In this document: one piece after another, positions 11,504-23,121 of the stretch
Position numbering within the stretch: position 1 is the first letter of the stretch
Layout of the letters: every line of letters starts with the position of its first letter
NCBI RefSeq assembly: GCF_000003855.2
Contig: NW_003101671.1
Location: 655,817 to 719,816, forward strand
Direction of reading: 5' to 3'
Source of the DNA: Blastomyces gilchristii SLH14081
Taxonomy: Eukaryota; Ascomycota; Eurotiomycetes; Onygenales; Ajellomycetaceae
Length of the DNA: 64,000 nt
The notes under the pieces: model-generated
Database searches by the model: none
What the model was told of the DNA's origin: nothing
The model's input: the letters and a program-made list of their open reading frames with translations, nothing else
Made by a program: the position numbers and the translations under genes

Positions 11504-14500
11504 ACACTAGCTGCAATATATTCAGCTTCTGTAGTTGATTTGATAATAGATGTCTGTCTCTGCAACTGTCATGAGATTGATAACTCATTAATCAATATAA
11601 CATAGTCAGTAGTTGATTTATATTAAGAATTCACCCCTGCTCAGTCTGAATCACAGTATACTACAGAACTCAGATTCTTATCACTGATCTTCTTTCTGTA
11701 TAATATACTATGGTTTTTTGTCTTCTTGATATAACATAGAACATGCTTCAACACTGCTCAACATGCTTTATATGAATATGAGTTAAAATATGAGAGATAG
11801 TTGATCATGAATATCAGATCTGACTGACTACTTGAGATCAAATACTGCAATGATCTCAATTCTTGACAATATCTTATAGCTGTAAAGTTGTCATTTAATT
11901 CATTATTCTCATCAGATGAAAACTTCAGTTATATACCTGTCATTATTGAGGTTTCTGCAGGATTCATCTTATTCATACTGAAATCTTCAAGAATCTTCTT
12001 AATATAACAGCTCTGTGTAACTGCTAGATTATCATTTCTCTAGTATTTAATCTTTATTTTAAGATATGACTTGATCTCTTTAATATTCTTTATCTTAAAT
12101 CTCTTTACAATCTTTCTTAATACTCAGTCTAATTACTATTCTTGAGATTCTGTCACTTAATAATCATTGACATGCAATGTCAGATAGATCTTGTAAACAT
12201 AGTGATATAGAAATTCATCATTATAAGATGATATCTTAAATCTTAATATAATAAGATGTTTCATTGCTAGAAAATATCATACTCTCACAGCTTGCTTCAT
12301 TTTATATAGACTCTGATGAAGTAGTCTTATCAAGCTCTCTCTGTCATACTTAACATCTGTGAATAGTTGTATATAGATTATCTTATTCTGTAATAGTATA
12401 TCATTCAAAAACATGAATACATAGTTAATTGATTTAATCTTTTATTCTTTGACAGTTAATATAGTGAATAGACTGTGTGATATAGACTCTGATATCACTA
12501 CAGTATACAATCTTGTATAATGAATACTCTGCTATTATAGAAACTCTCTAATCACTCAGCAAGCTCTAAAGTAGATAATTTCTTTCTTATTATTGAATTT
12601 CTGATCATATACTCATTTATCTGTAAGAATATTCATTTTCAGAGTCTTCTCAATGATAATATATATCTTCTTCTATTTAAATATCTTAATCTTCTTTTCT
12701 ATTGTCTTATATTAATAGTCTCAGTCTGAGCTTCTCTTGACTTTCATCAGTATAGTTAATCAGTCTGTCAGAATACTTAGAACAGAATTATTCTTATTAA
12801 TAAAGTCTTCAGACTCTTCATTTATAATAAGCTATGTCTTATTATTTAGAAGATAGATTGAATTAATTACATTCTCTAAGTTCTTATTAATAATCATCTT
12901 CAAAACATCTGACTTTTTCTTCACTAGATATTATAGTAAGCAGTGCTGTCATTTCTCTCTGACATTCAAAATATTCAATTCATTAGACAATTCATTGAAT
13001 TCTCTTATCATATTTACAGATGTATTTGCACTCATGTCAAGAGCTTCATCAAATATGACATCTCATGTAATCTCAAGATAATGTGCAACAGAATCTCACA
13101 CACAATATTAGTATAATTCTTGATATTCAATTAGCTGTCATTTCTTGCTGTCAGTTCTATTCACAAGCTTATTTAACACTTTCAAATTCTTCTTGTAGAT
13201 CTTGCACTCTTATCTTCATATTCAATGAATAGAAGAATGCATCTCAGTTCATACTTTAAAAGATGTAAATGATGTTTCTTTCTTACATTCAAATATCTTT
13301 ATTAATGTTGAGAATGTGTTAATTATTATGATCATGACTTGTATTACTTTATCTCAAAGTTCTCTTTCTAATTTACTATTAAATAGTAGACTTCATGTCT
13401 TTTCTGCAACTATTTAATTCATGTATTTCACTGAGTTATTTGATTATGATATATCAGATATAGTTATTTCATATGTTATTTCTTTGCTCTGATAGTAGAT
13501 TTTAAGTTCTTGACTTTTAAACTCTTCTTCATCATCTCAGTGTAGAGTTTCAACTTAATATTATATAGTTATCTCAATATCTGTGATAAAGTTTATTAAT
13601 CTTATAGTAAATTCTCTCTTTCTCATTATAAGAATTACTCATCTATAACAGATTGTATTATCTGTTATATTTAATCAGTAGCTTGCATTCTCTCTAGTAA
13701 GAGTATCATTCTTATTAAAAAGTGTTTTTTCATCCTCTGTCAGATTGATGAAGAATCTCATTACTGACTTAACAGCTCATGTCATAGATATGAAGATTGA
13801 ATATGTCATTTTTATTTAGACACAGACTTTGCAGAATGATAAAGCTTGTTAATTAATAATTCTCATCTTTAGATATGAATCTGCTATCATTTTTGCAATA
13901 TTCATAGAATTTAGATGTTCTAGCTTTTAATATTATTATATCATTATAAGTTCTATAATCTTTGTATCATTTCTATCAGATAGTGTTAATATTATGTCAT
14001 CTTTTATCTGTAATGTGTTCACAGGTTTAAAATCATCATTAAGTATAGTAAACTGAATCAAGTCTCTGTATGTAATCAGTCTTTCTATCTTATAGATATC
14101 ATTCTCATTTAATCTTGCTGTAAATGAGAATATGTAGTCAGAAGACATAATTAATATAATATGATTATTCTCATATATTAACTACTTATAGATATAACTC
14201 TGATGTATAAGCTTACTCATACTTATGAGATTCACTTCTAACTTCAGAATATAGTGAATATCATTTAACAGCATATCTGTTTCTTTTACTGAAATCTTTA
14301 TATCTTCTATAGCTGCAGCAGAGACTACTGTTCTGTCTGTTATTTTCAACATTACTTTCATCTTTTAAGGTTTTATTATGACAAGATCTCTGTGAGATGT
14401 GATATGAGCACTTAATTCAGAGTCTAGAATTCAGATATCTTTTTCTATCTAATCACTTATATAGATCTTTTCTTTGACACAAAATACTTACTCTATGATA

Positions 14501-15939
14501 TTATGAATAGAAGCAGTATCTGTATTCTTTACATTCTTATCTTTATTCTTGTTTCTATTGATGTTGAAATTCAAATTCAAAGAATGTTTCTCAGAGTATT
14601 TCTTTCAATAGTCAGTCTGAATATAATCAATCTTTTAATAATGATAGCAGATTCTCATATCATTATCTCTACGTTCAGATTTGAATTCAGTGTTCTTATT
14701 CTTATCATTATCTTTTTTATTCTTGTCTTGAGTGTTATTTACAGGATTTTTCATGAATTCAGTACTACTATTTTTCACAGTAGAAAGTTATAGAAGTATA
14801 TTATAATATAATCTTATAAAGTCTTCTTTTAAAGATCTTAAATTGTTCTTATTAATCTGATTCATTCTATTCTTTATAAAGAATATCTAATCTCTATTAA
14901 CTTCTGTCAGTAATCTATTGAAAAATATAACATCTTCAATCTTATATCTCAGATGAATATAATCAGTTCTGATAATAATTAATTATTTAATAAAAGCTCT
15001 GTCAGATTCTTTGCTTTTAAAGATTATTTTAATAAGCTCTTTAAATAAATAAGTTCTGTATATAGCAGATCTCTCAGAAAAGTTATTCTCTATAATAGTT
15101 CATAGAGTATAAGCTGATAATTTGAACTTTTTAAATATAGTGAAATGAGTCTTGATCTGTAAGATAATTACAGACTATATATAATTATATAATCAAAGAT
15201 TGTGTTCTTTTCAGAAATATTGTATATTTATAGTAACATTCTTCTTAAGATTATTATCTTTAAGAATATTATCAGTTTCTGACTGCTCTACAGTTAAAAG
15301 AATTTTCTCTCTTCACATTAAATAGTTAATAAATTCAGTGAGAACTATTAATCTTTTAATAAGTCTTACTTAGCTTGTAAATTCTTCAAGAACTTTTATT
15401 ATAATAGATATTTTTTCTTTTTATTAAAAATATTCTATCAGATCTGCTTTTATCTTATTATCTACAGAGTTATCTCTACTGATCTTCATCTGCTCAATCT
15501 CATACTAAAGTCTTGCAATTTCTAGTCTTATATAAGTCTTCTTACTTACTGAGCTATTATTATTCTAATTACTGAAGCTCTCTGTATTATCTGACATCTT
15601 ACTGATATCTTTAACAGAGTCTTTGTATTTATTAAACTCATTAGACTGTTTCTCTATAATAGTTTCATTCAGCTCAAACATCTCAGAAGCTGTCTTCTAA
15701 TTTATTATTAATATTAATAGTAATCTGTGATCTTGTATTTACTGCTCTGATATTTTCTTATTTCTTTATCTTAAAGATATGTATTCTTTTATTAAGTCAG
15801 ATATTCTCTCAGATCTTAGATTAATCATGAGTTTAATTAATTAATAAATTATCTAGACATGCTTGTAATAATGAGTGAAGATGTCAATTTAGCACATTAT
15901 TGTAGTTATTCATTGCTTATGAAGAGCTTTATAATCTCT
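11504..15939 (-). mobile_element. Ty1/Copia retrotransposon remnant, copy 1
   Basis: On the minus strand this reads as a RIP-degraded Copia polyprotein. The RNase H end is at the left (KSTTDYV, then STTEAEYIAA, at about 11,505-11,620), RT at about 11,800-12,500, integrase at about 12,900-13,900 and gag-like sequence at about 14,200-15,850. The order is gag-integrase-RT-RNase H, hence Copia and not Gypsy. It parallels copy 2 (30,560-34,999) along its whole length. The C-terminal 330 bp present in copy 2 is missing here. Stops are frequent. Confidence 0.85.
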
Positions 15940-16036
15940 TAAAGAATAATGTTATTATGTTGTAATCTAACTACACGAGTTACATTAAATAGGTTGAGGT
16001 GGCACGTGACTAAGGTAGGTGTAGTAATCACCAACA
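15940..16036 (-). repeat. Copia LTR a (5' LTR of copy 1)
   Basis: Matches the 106-bp LTR at 35,000-35,105 with two small deletions. On the minus strand it starts TGTTGGTGATTACTACACC and runs to the internal region. A CACGTG box is at 16,003-16,008. Confidence 0.8.
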
Positions 16037-16044
16037 GAAATTCT

Positions 16045-16150
16045 TGAAGAATAATATTATTATGTTATATTGTAATCTAACTACGCGAGTTACACTAAAT
16101 GAATAGGTTGAGGTGGCATGTGACTAGAGTAGGTGTAGTAATCACCAACA
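16045..16150 (-). repeat. Copia LTR b (second LTR in tandem)
   Basis: A full 106-bp LTR copy with TG...CA ends, separated from LTR a by 8 bp (GAAATTCT). It lies in the same orientation. It may be a solo LTR beside the 5' LTR, or the product of a tandem or nested event. Its CACGTG box is mutated to CATGTG. Confidence 0.8.
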
Positions 16151-16877
16151 CCCCCCCTTGCTACACTGTGGCCTATAAGCCGCCACCCGGGGCCTCCCTC
16201 ATCCTGAAATCTTTCAAAAATGCAATAATAATTAATTACATCAATTGAACCCTGATTTCCTTGTTAGAAAAGGTGTCTGTATGATAATAACTGTAAAAAT
16301 CAAGAAATACATACAAAATTCACTGATTTATTGTATTATTATATCTCAGTCTTTTAACTCAAGTCTAGCAGACTAACCGCTCCACCACGAACTCGCTCGA
16401 TTTTTCGAATAAGAACCCGCCGATAGATCCATCGAAAAGCCCTCGATTATACGAGCATTCTGACCCCATCGCCGACCGCATACCCTGTGTGGTGGTGGAG
16501 TTATCCAGCCAAATGTGAACTGGACGTTGTTCGAAACTCCTGTGTGGGATTATCCCCTGTTCTCCCCTACCACACCACAACCCCGGGCCAAAGTGCCATA
16601 CAAATTGTAAGGTGAAGAGACCTAGCCATATGCACCAATCTTCTTGATTTTGGAAGATCCCTGACCTGTAGTTGTGGAGATATCCGAGGAGCGACCTCTG
16701 TGAAAACCCTGTCCATCTTTGATGTTTCAAAACACCAACGCCAAGTCTCACCCTTGTACCGCCCTTCCCAATCTGGCCCATCCCCGGCAGAAAAATACAA
16801 AAAGATACCTTGGTGATAATATCAAGCATATAACCAACAGACTCTTCTGAAGTGCAACCTCCACGGTCTGTCATCAG
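16151..16877. other. Normal-GC, RIP-free block inside the AT island
   Basis: The sequence from 16,151 to 16,877 contains ordinary CG, CC and GG dinucleotides. A 215-codon open frame runs on the minus strand at 16,365-17,012, crossing into the inverted repeat beyond 16,878. I do not recognise its product. The part at about 16,738-16,845 reappears, RIP-mutated and in the same orientation, at about 23,136-23,255. Lack of RIP suggests most of it is single-copy or a recent arrival; a gene fragment is possible but unproven. Confidence 0.45.
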
Positions 16878-16990
16878 TAGACTGGCCGGCGGGATCATGA
16901 ATTTCATATTTGGTCCCATTTGGTCTAGTCTCATACATTTCTTGGCGTGAGTCCCACCAGGACCAAGCCTTAAAAAAATCTGAAAATGAA

Positions 16991-19900
16991 CCATTTCTGA
17001 GAGAAATGACATGAAAAATAACCAGATTTAATTCAAGAATAGTGAAATGAGAGTAATTTCTCAGAATAAACTGTGAAAGATGATCATTCTTTCAAAATCA
17101 GAATGAGACTGAGATTGAAGATTAAAATCAGTCTCATTCAGTTCATTCAATGATTGCTTATATAATCAGAATTTGATAATAATTATTGATAACACTTATG
17201 AAATAACTAAATACATTCTTGTACAAGTTTATTCTTCACTTTCTCATGAAAACTACACTTCTCTGATATACTGTGATCAGAGGTATTAAACTATCTGATA
17301 ATTTTATATTTTATAATTATAAGTTTTTTAATTGTTTCTTCTTGTAATTGTTCTCAGTGATAGTAATAAATATCTTAACTTAAGTTAAACTTTCACTTTA
17401 TTCTTATCTCTGTTAATAAAATTATCAGAATATTATATATTATCAGTGTAATAGTTGAATATATACTCTCAACAATTTTTTATAACTCTAGAATTGATTT
17501 AATATGTAAATTCATTGAATTATCTTGAAGATAGTAATTAAATTCAGTTTTATAAGTATATAGTTTTGTCTGATTTTCAGTTGTAATCAATGTATGTAAG
17601 TTCTGTTTTAAAGTTAGTATTATAGTTCTATGAAATATGAAGTATTATCAAAGATTATTACTTATTAGAGAATTGTATTTCACTGTCTTTATATCTTAAA
17701 CATCTACTTGTTCAAATCTTTGATAGTTAATATTATAGTAGTCTCAGACTAATTTAATATACAAGTCTCATTTCTTCTCTGTTCAATCTTGAGAAGTGTA
17801 AATATTAACTTAATAAGAGAGATCTAGTAGAGCTGCTATAGTATAGTACTCTGTAAAAGATTGTTCAGTTTTACTGTAGTAATATATCAGTTTATTTCTT
17901 ATAGTAATAATAGTCTACACTATAGTATTATCTCAGACTGAATTTCTTTTTAAGTGATTCAACTGCTTCTTAAGATGAGTAAATAAACTGTTATACACTT
18001 ATCAGACTGACTGCAGCATTAGTGTACAAGTGATTGAGACTGTCTTTATTATCTTATAAAACTGAAACAGTAAATCAATCATATATTTCAACTGAGTTTA
18101 CTTTATATCAGAAAGTTTCAATATCTGAATCTTTTTCTAATCAGAGTGTTGCACTCAATGATTAATTATCTGATATAATTGAAGAGTCTAAACAGTTATC
18201 TTATATATTAAACTTCACTGTGTTCTAATATTCTATATTATATTCAGTGATATGACTGATTTATTTATTTATTAAATATCATGAAATCATTATTATTATT
18301 TAGAGAAGATATAAATTACATTAGCAATGTTTCAAATCTGTGATATTTAAATTATTAGTCAATCTATTCAAAATTAACAGTAGTGTTATTAAAAAGCATT
18401 ATTAAAAAGTAATATTAAAAAGTATTATTAAAAAATATTATCTTTTGTAAAGTGAATATAAAAGTTACTTGAGTAATCACTTTCATCTCATTCTTATCTT
18501 AAGAATCAGTCATCTCATTATTCTTCATCTCAATATTAAGATTCTTTATCAGTGTTTATATCACAAGTTGAATCATATAAGCAATGCAGAGAATATAATC
18601 TTATTTATTATTTCAGAAATACAAAGTCAATTTTTGCTTCAAGCTGTTCATCATAGTGTAGTTATTCACAGTATTATCAGTTATAATTGTAAGAAGACTG
18701 AGACTAATATTTTAATAGTCATTTTTAATCACAGTTATTAATATCTCTGTTATATAATTCTCAGTATGACTACTGATCAATGATTTAAATTCAATTAATA
18801 TCTCTTAATAAGTTCAGTTCTTATCAATGTAATAACATATAACTCTCATAAATATAAGATTATTTGTACTAGTTCATGCATTCACTGTGAGAGACACTCT
18901 TTGATGATTCTTCAACTCTGATTCTAGATATTGTATATTAACTTTATAGTGTATCTTGAGATTAAATCAAAGACAGAATCAATGTGAAATATGAAGATTT
19001 GAATTAAGTATTTGAAGAAGTGTTCAGAATTCAGGATTTTCAATTGATTAAAGAGAAAGATTCAGAGATATATATATACAAAGTAATTATTCACAGAAGT
19101 TATCAGATGAGAGTTATGAAATCAGAGTACTAATACATAATTATTTTCACATAATTTCCTTCAAATTAGAAAGTTAGTGTTATTAAAAATTATTATCTGA
19201 TAGAGTAACTTATCAGCTTAGTAGTAATTTTCTGATTATTTTTCTTTTATTATCTACATTCTGATGACTTCAGATGTTAAGAAATTTCTTCAGAGTTATA
19301 ATCAGTTTATGATGAATGTTTCTGAATAAAGTTACAGTAATTATAGTAGAGAGATGACTCTTCAGTAATCTATAATACAATCTGTTAATAATTATTTCAT
19401 AGTTCATCTCAGTATTTGTGTTGAGTTTTTCATAAATTTCATGACCTGAAATCAGATATGAAGAATGAAGTGATTATTTATCATAATTGAAAGAGAACAT
19501 TCTGTGTTAAATTATAAATAACATAGACTTTGTGATTCACAGTGATTTCTTAAAGAGTTTATAGATCTTCAATAGAAGTAAAAGAAGTGAAAGAAGTGAA
19601 TTCAGAAGATATAATAATAATTTAAGAAAGATGATAATTTATTTTCAATAACTGATCACTGATGTGTGTAAGAAGAATTAATATAAGAGAAAATAATCTT
19701 CTTTCTTAGCTTAGTTATAATTTTAGTACTAACTCAGATTGAATATCATCAATGTATAAAAGTAAATAAATAATCTTGATTAATCTCTGTCATATTTCTT
19801 GAAATATATTAATATTATGAAAGAGAGTGTTATCAAATTATATTATCAGATAATATCATTAAAAATATATTAATATTATGAATATCAATGTTGAAAAAAT

Positions 19901-20050
19901 GTTAATACTTATACATTATAGTGATATGATAGTTGAATATATATATATATATTATTCCTGACATTGATAATTGATTACAACTTGTATAATAATTTTTGAA
20001 AACTCAAAATTAATTTCAATTATTAACTAGTAGTTACAAACTTATAACTA
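16991..20050. other. Gene-free, very AT-rich stretch
   Basis: About 3 kb without recognisable domains on either strand. A 90-codon open stretch at 18,469-18,741 is hydrophobic and low in complexity. Short AT repeats occur around 19,930-19,950. It is best read as transposon or spacer sequence decayed beyond recognition. Confidence 0.5.
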
Positions 20051-20079
20051 ACTAATATAAAAAGAAAAAAACTTTTTCT

Positions 20080-20900
20080 ACTCATTATCTTTCTTCTCTT
20101 TCTTATTCTTCTTATCATTCTTCATAATTCACTTCTCATTCTTATTCTCCTTCTTCTTCTTCTCATCTGAGATGATAATCATCTCAAAATCTCTCTCTAC
20201 TGTCTTCTCAGAGAAGGGTTTTCACTGCTCTCTCTCAGCCAGGTCAACCTGTGCCTCAAAATCCTGCATTTCCTGGTCTGCTGCCTCAGGTTCCATCTCA
20301 GCAGTAAGCAGATTGACATGCTCAGAGAGCAGGGCTGTCTTCTCAATATTCTGAATCATGAAGCACATTCAAGACCTGAACAAGGTCTCAATTCTCTTCT
20401 CTGTCAGCTTCTGCTAATCAATTAGAGAACAGAAGTATTATCAAAAATCATTATCTCTCAATAAAAAACTTATCAGTTTTAACTTCTTTGTCTCTCACTT
20501 CAATATCTTCTCAATCTTCTTCTGCTGCTGCTTATTTACAGTAACACTCTTCTTCTCTCTCTCTCTCTTCATCTTAATCTCAAATTATTCTCAGAACTTC
20601 TTCTGATCTCACTGCTGCTGTATGAGACTCTTCACTGTCTTCTTTTTCAATCTCTCACAGGCAGTGTCATTCACATTATTTCTATACTTAGTTCAGTCTA
20701 AATCTATCAGAAGTATTACTTAAAATTATTATCATTCTACTCTCTTACAGAGCCTCTTCAAGGCATTATAATGTGTCTTACAATCTGTCTCCCCGCGCTT
20801 GAATATCTTCTTCTTCTCTTCCTTCAATCTGTGACAGTACTCACGCGCCTTGATGGTCTGCAGAACTGCAGAATATTTGAAGAAGAATGATATAATTGGT
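20080..20900 (-). pseudogene. Lys/Glu-rich coding-like fragment, unknown family
   Basis: On the minus strand, from about 20,900 downward, stretches read as a charged, probably coiled-coil protein: LQTIKAREYCHRLKEEKKK near 20,830-20,890, and a Glu/Asp/Ala-rich block with QEMQDFEAQVDLAERE near 20,225-20,300. GC is higher than in the surroundings. Two AT-rich interruptions (about 20,415-20,470 and 20,695-20,745) resemble each other and one carries a GTAAGAG...TATAG pair, so they may be introns. I cannot assign a function; a DNA-transposon protein or a captured host gene are both possible. Confidence 0.35.
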
Positions 20901-20937
20901 TTTAATAAGTGTTAAGAGAGAGATGAAGACAGGTAAT

Positions 20938-21018
20938 AATATGATGATGATAGTGATGATGATGATAATGATAATAATGATAATAATGATGATGATGATG
21001 ATGATGATGATAATAATG
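20938..21018. repeat. GAT/AAT trinucleotide microsatellite
   Basis: Imperfect (GAT)n with interspersed AAT units. No tail or terminal structure links it to a LINE insertion. Confidence 0.9.
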
Positions 21019-22263
21019 AAAGAGAGAGTGCATCAGAATATATTATTAACTTATCAAATATAAAGAGACAAAGAAACTATTAACAGCTTTCAGAGATGTG
21101 CAGAAATGACTACAGTGTTATATAGCAACATTATCTTCATTCAATGCATACACTATTGATATTCTTTGTATACATTTATCATATAAGAGATACATGCAGA
21201 AAACAGATCTTTGTTACTAGAGAGAATGATTGCAGTGATTCTCTGTTTTTATATTATAAAGATAAGTTATTCTCATTTCTTTCTTCTCTCTTTTCTCTTC
21301 TTCTTCAATTCATCACTAAGTTCAAGCTGGTATGAAAACTATTAAAACACTCATAGAAACCCTTAAATTGAAGAGTATAGACTAATGAAATTTTAAATAC
21401 AGATGAATTAAATTAATTTAATAATACTAATTATTCATTCTCTCTTTAATAAAATAACAGTCACATCTTCCCCTTCCCTCCTTCAAACAAAACATGACTC
21501 ATGAAAAGTGAGTATCACACCAGGCTATAGACTGACCGTGTGACCGTGTCTGGGACCAGGACCAGATTTTTTGATAGTCTCATTACCAATTCGACTGATC
21601 CCATTACACGGTTTTAACGTTAGATAGTAGTTCCATACTGTCTCAGTGAGACTTACTGTCTACTCTTGTCACATTTTTCAAATGAGACCATGATTTCCAC
21701 TTCTCAATTTAAATTATTTTTATTGCTTTAAATGACTTTAAATCTCATTTGAGCGTTACCAAAAAGTGTTACTTTTTAAAAAATTAAAAATAGTCTAAAA
21801 AAAACCTTAAAATGTCTAAAAATAGTAACTTTATACCAAGAATGGGACTAAATGGGACCAAATGGAACCACTTTCTCATTTTTTTCAAGTCATGGTTCCA
21901 TTTTAAGATCTGATATATAGTCACTTTACATGTTTTTTTGATAGCCAGTCCCAGCGGGATTCACGCCAAGAAATGTATGGGACCAGACCAAATGGGATCA
22001 AACGTGAAATTCATGATTCCAGCGGCCAGTCTACCAGGCTATAATGACCAACATGGCCTCAGCATGCAGGGCTGTATACACACAGCACATGCTAGACTGA
22101 GAGACTGTGTGAGTTGCAAACTGACAGCAGCATTTCAGAGAGAGCTGTGCAGTGTGAAAAAGCTGCAATTCTCAGTCATATGCACAGAGAATGAATTACT
22201 GCAGTAAGTACATGTGCATTGTATAAAAGTAACACTTTTTAATAACACTCAGTCTCTGATATC

Positions 22264-22497
22264 ATGAAAATAGAGTCTCTCTGTGAGATCTGTTTTTATC
22301 AGAAGTTAGAAAATCTTATATTTCTCAAGATCATCTTCACACGCCTTGTTCATGAAATCAATGAGAAGAATCATCAATTTCAGTGTTCTGTTCTTGATAT
22401 CATTCAAGTGACAGCAGAGTTCACCCTGATCACACTTTTTAAGTGTATATTTTCTAATTATTCACATTTATACAGATATATACTAATTATTTATTAG
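22264..22497 (+). pseudogene. Histone H3 / CENP-A-like fold, RIP-degraded
   Basis: A 77-codon open frame that aligns with the histone-fold part of H3. LCEIC.YQK matches H3 LREIR.YQK. LIFLKIIFTRLVHEI matches the LPFQRLVREI helix. FQCS...IIQ..AE..L..LF matches the FQSS...ALQEA.EA.L..LF helix. F(9)H(2)R keeps the spacing of FEDTNLCAIHAKR. I count about 24 identities in 76 positions with one 3-residue gap. Several H3 Arg sites read Cys or His, which CGN-to-TGN or CGN-to-CAN transitions would give, and codons such as AAG, TTC, CGC and GAG-ATC persist. The N-terminal tail and last helix are not readable. H3 versus CENP-A cannot be decided. Confidence 0.5.
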
Positions 22498-22626
22498 ATG
22501 ATATTAAGACAATGACTCATCACAGTCATATTACTCTCACTGTGAGAGATACACAGTTAGTGATAAACATTGTAAAGACTCTGAGAAGTGAGTATTTTGA
22601 GAATGCTGTGACTCTGTGACCTTGAT

Positions 22627-22750
22627 TTTTTTTTATTTTTATTTTTTATTTTTTTCATTTTCTTTTCTTTTTTTTTTTTTTATTGTGACTTTTTCTTATA
22701 TTTGTTTTGTTTTTTATTTTTTGTTTTTTTTTATATTTTATATTTTTTTC
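22627..22750. repeat. T-rich tract in element B
   Basis: About 120 bp almost purely T with scattered A, G or C on the + strand, downstream of the H3-like frame. Read on the minus strand it is an A-rich tract. It might derive from a poly(A) tail or from simple expansion; no further structure seen. Confidence 0.7.
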
Positions 22751-23121
22751 ATAATTAAAATTATATGAATTATGATCTGTATTCAGAAAAGTAATGATAT
22801 TTAATAACACTCTCTGTTGAATTTTCAACAAATGAGCACTATGTTATGATAATATGTAAGTAAGAAATGATTTCATGGTCTCATTTAATACCATTCTCAA
22901 TAATGAAATCAGAATGAAAATGTTACTAAGAATTCAAACATATTCTTTATCTGAGACTAGATTTTTATTTGAAAAGTGAATCTGAAATCTTTAATATTTG
23001 AAATAACATGATTTGAGATCAATGTGATGAACACAAACCATGACCAGAAGTAATGCTTTTAGGCAACATGACAACTGTAAAGTTTGATCCTAGTCTCAGA
23101 CACGGTCACACGGTCAGTCTA

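Larger units (their letters stand above)
16878..22033. mobile_element. Putative TA-flanked inverted-repeat element A
   Basis: The left end TAGACTGGCCGGCGGGATCA (16,878 on) and the right end (reverse complement of about 21,945-22,033, ending GGCCAGTCTA) are inverted copies about 84% identical over roughly 90 bp by eye. Weaker similarity extends another 30 bp inward. Both ends sit on TA, as in Tc1/mariner-pogo type insertions. The interior is heavily AT-rich and no transposase was readable. The right end lies inside element B, so the two pairs overlap and do not nest; one pair may be a shared subterminal repeat and not a true end. Confidence 0.5.
21528..23121. mobile_element. Putative TA-flanked inverted-repeat element B (1.6 kb)
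   Basis: The left end begins TAGACTGACCGTGTGACCGT at 21,528. The reverse complement of 23,121 leftward starts with the same 20 bases and stays nearly identical for about 33 bp. Both ends include TA. The left half (21,528-22,200) keeps normal GC with repeated AAATGGGACCA-like motifs; the right half is RIP-like. No transposase is visible, so it would be non-autonomous. It contains the histone-H3-like frame described separately and a long T-rich tract. Confidence 0.6.

Noticed and set aside
16330..16400. tRNA-Ser-like 5' half on the minus strand (GGAGCGGTTAGTCTGC...GACTTGAG)
   Set aside because: There is no acceptor stem partner, and the nearest GGTTCAA box is about 140 bp away. It could be a SINE head but nothing else supports this.
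18469..18741. Open frame with a faint resemblance to histone H2B/H4 helices (SEIQ..., KKT)
   Set aside because: Matches were scattered, needed several gaps and fitted several histones equally poorly, unlike the H3-like frame at 22,264.
20938..21018. GAT/AAT repeat as a CRISPR-like or LINE-tail structure
   Set aside because: It is a plain microsatellite with no spacers and no adjacent LINE 3' end.
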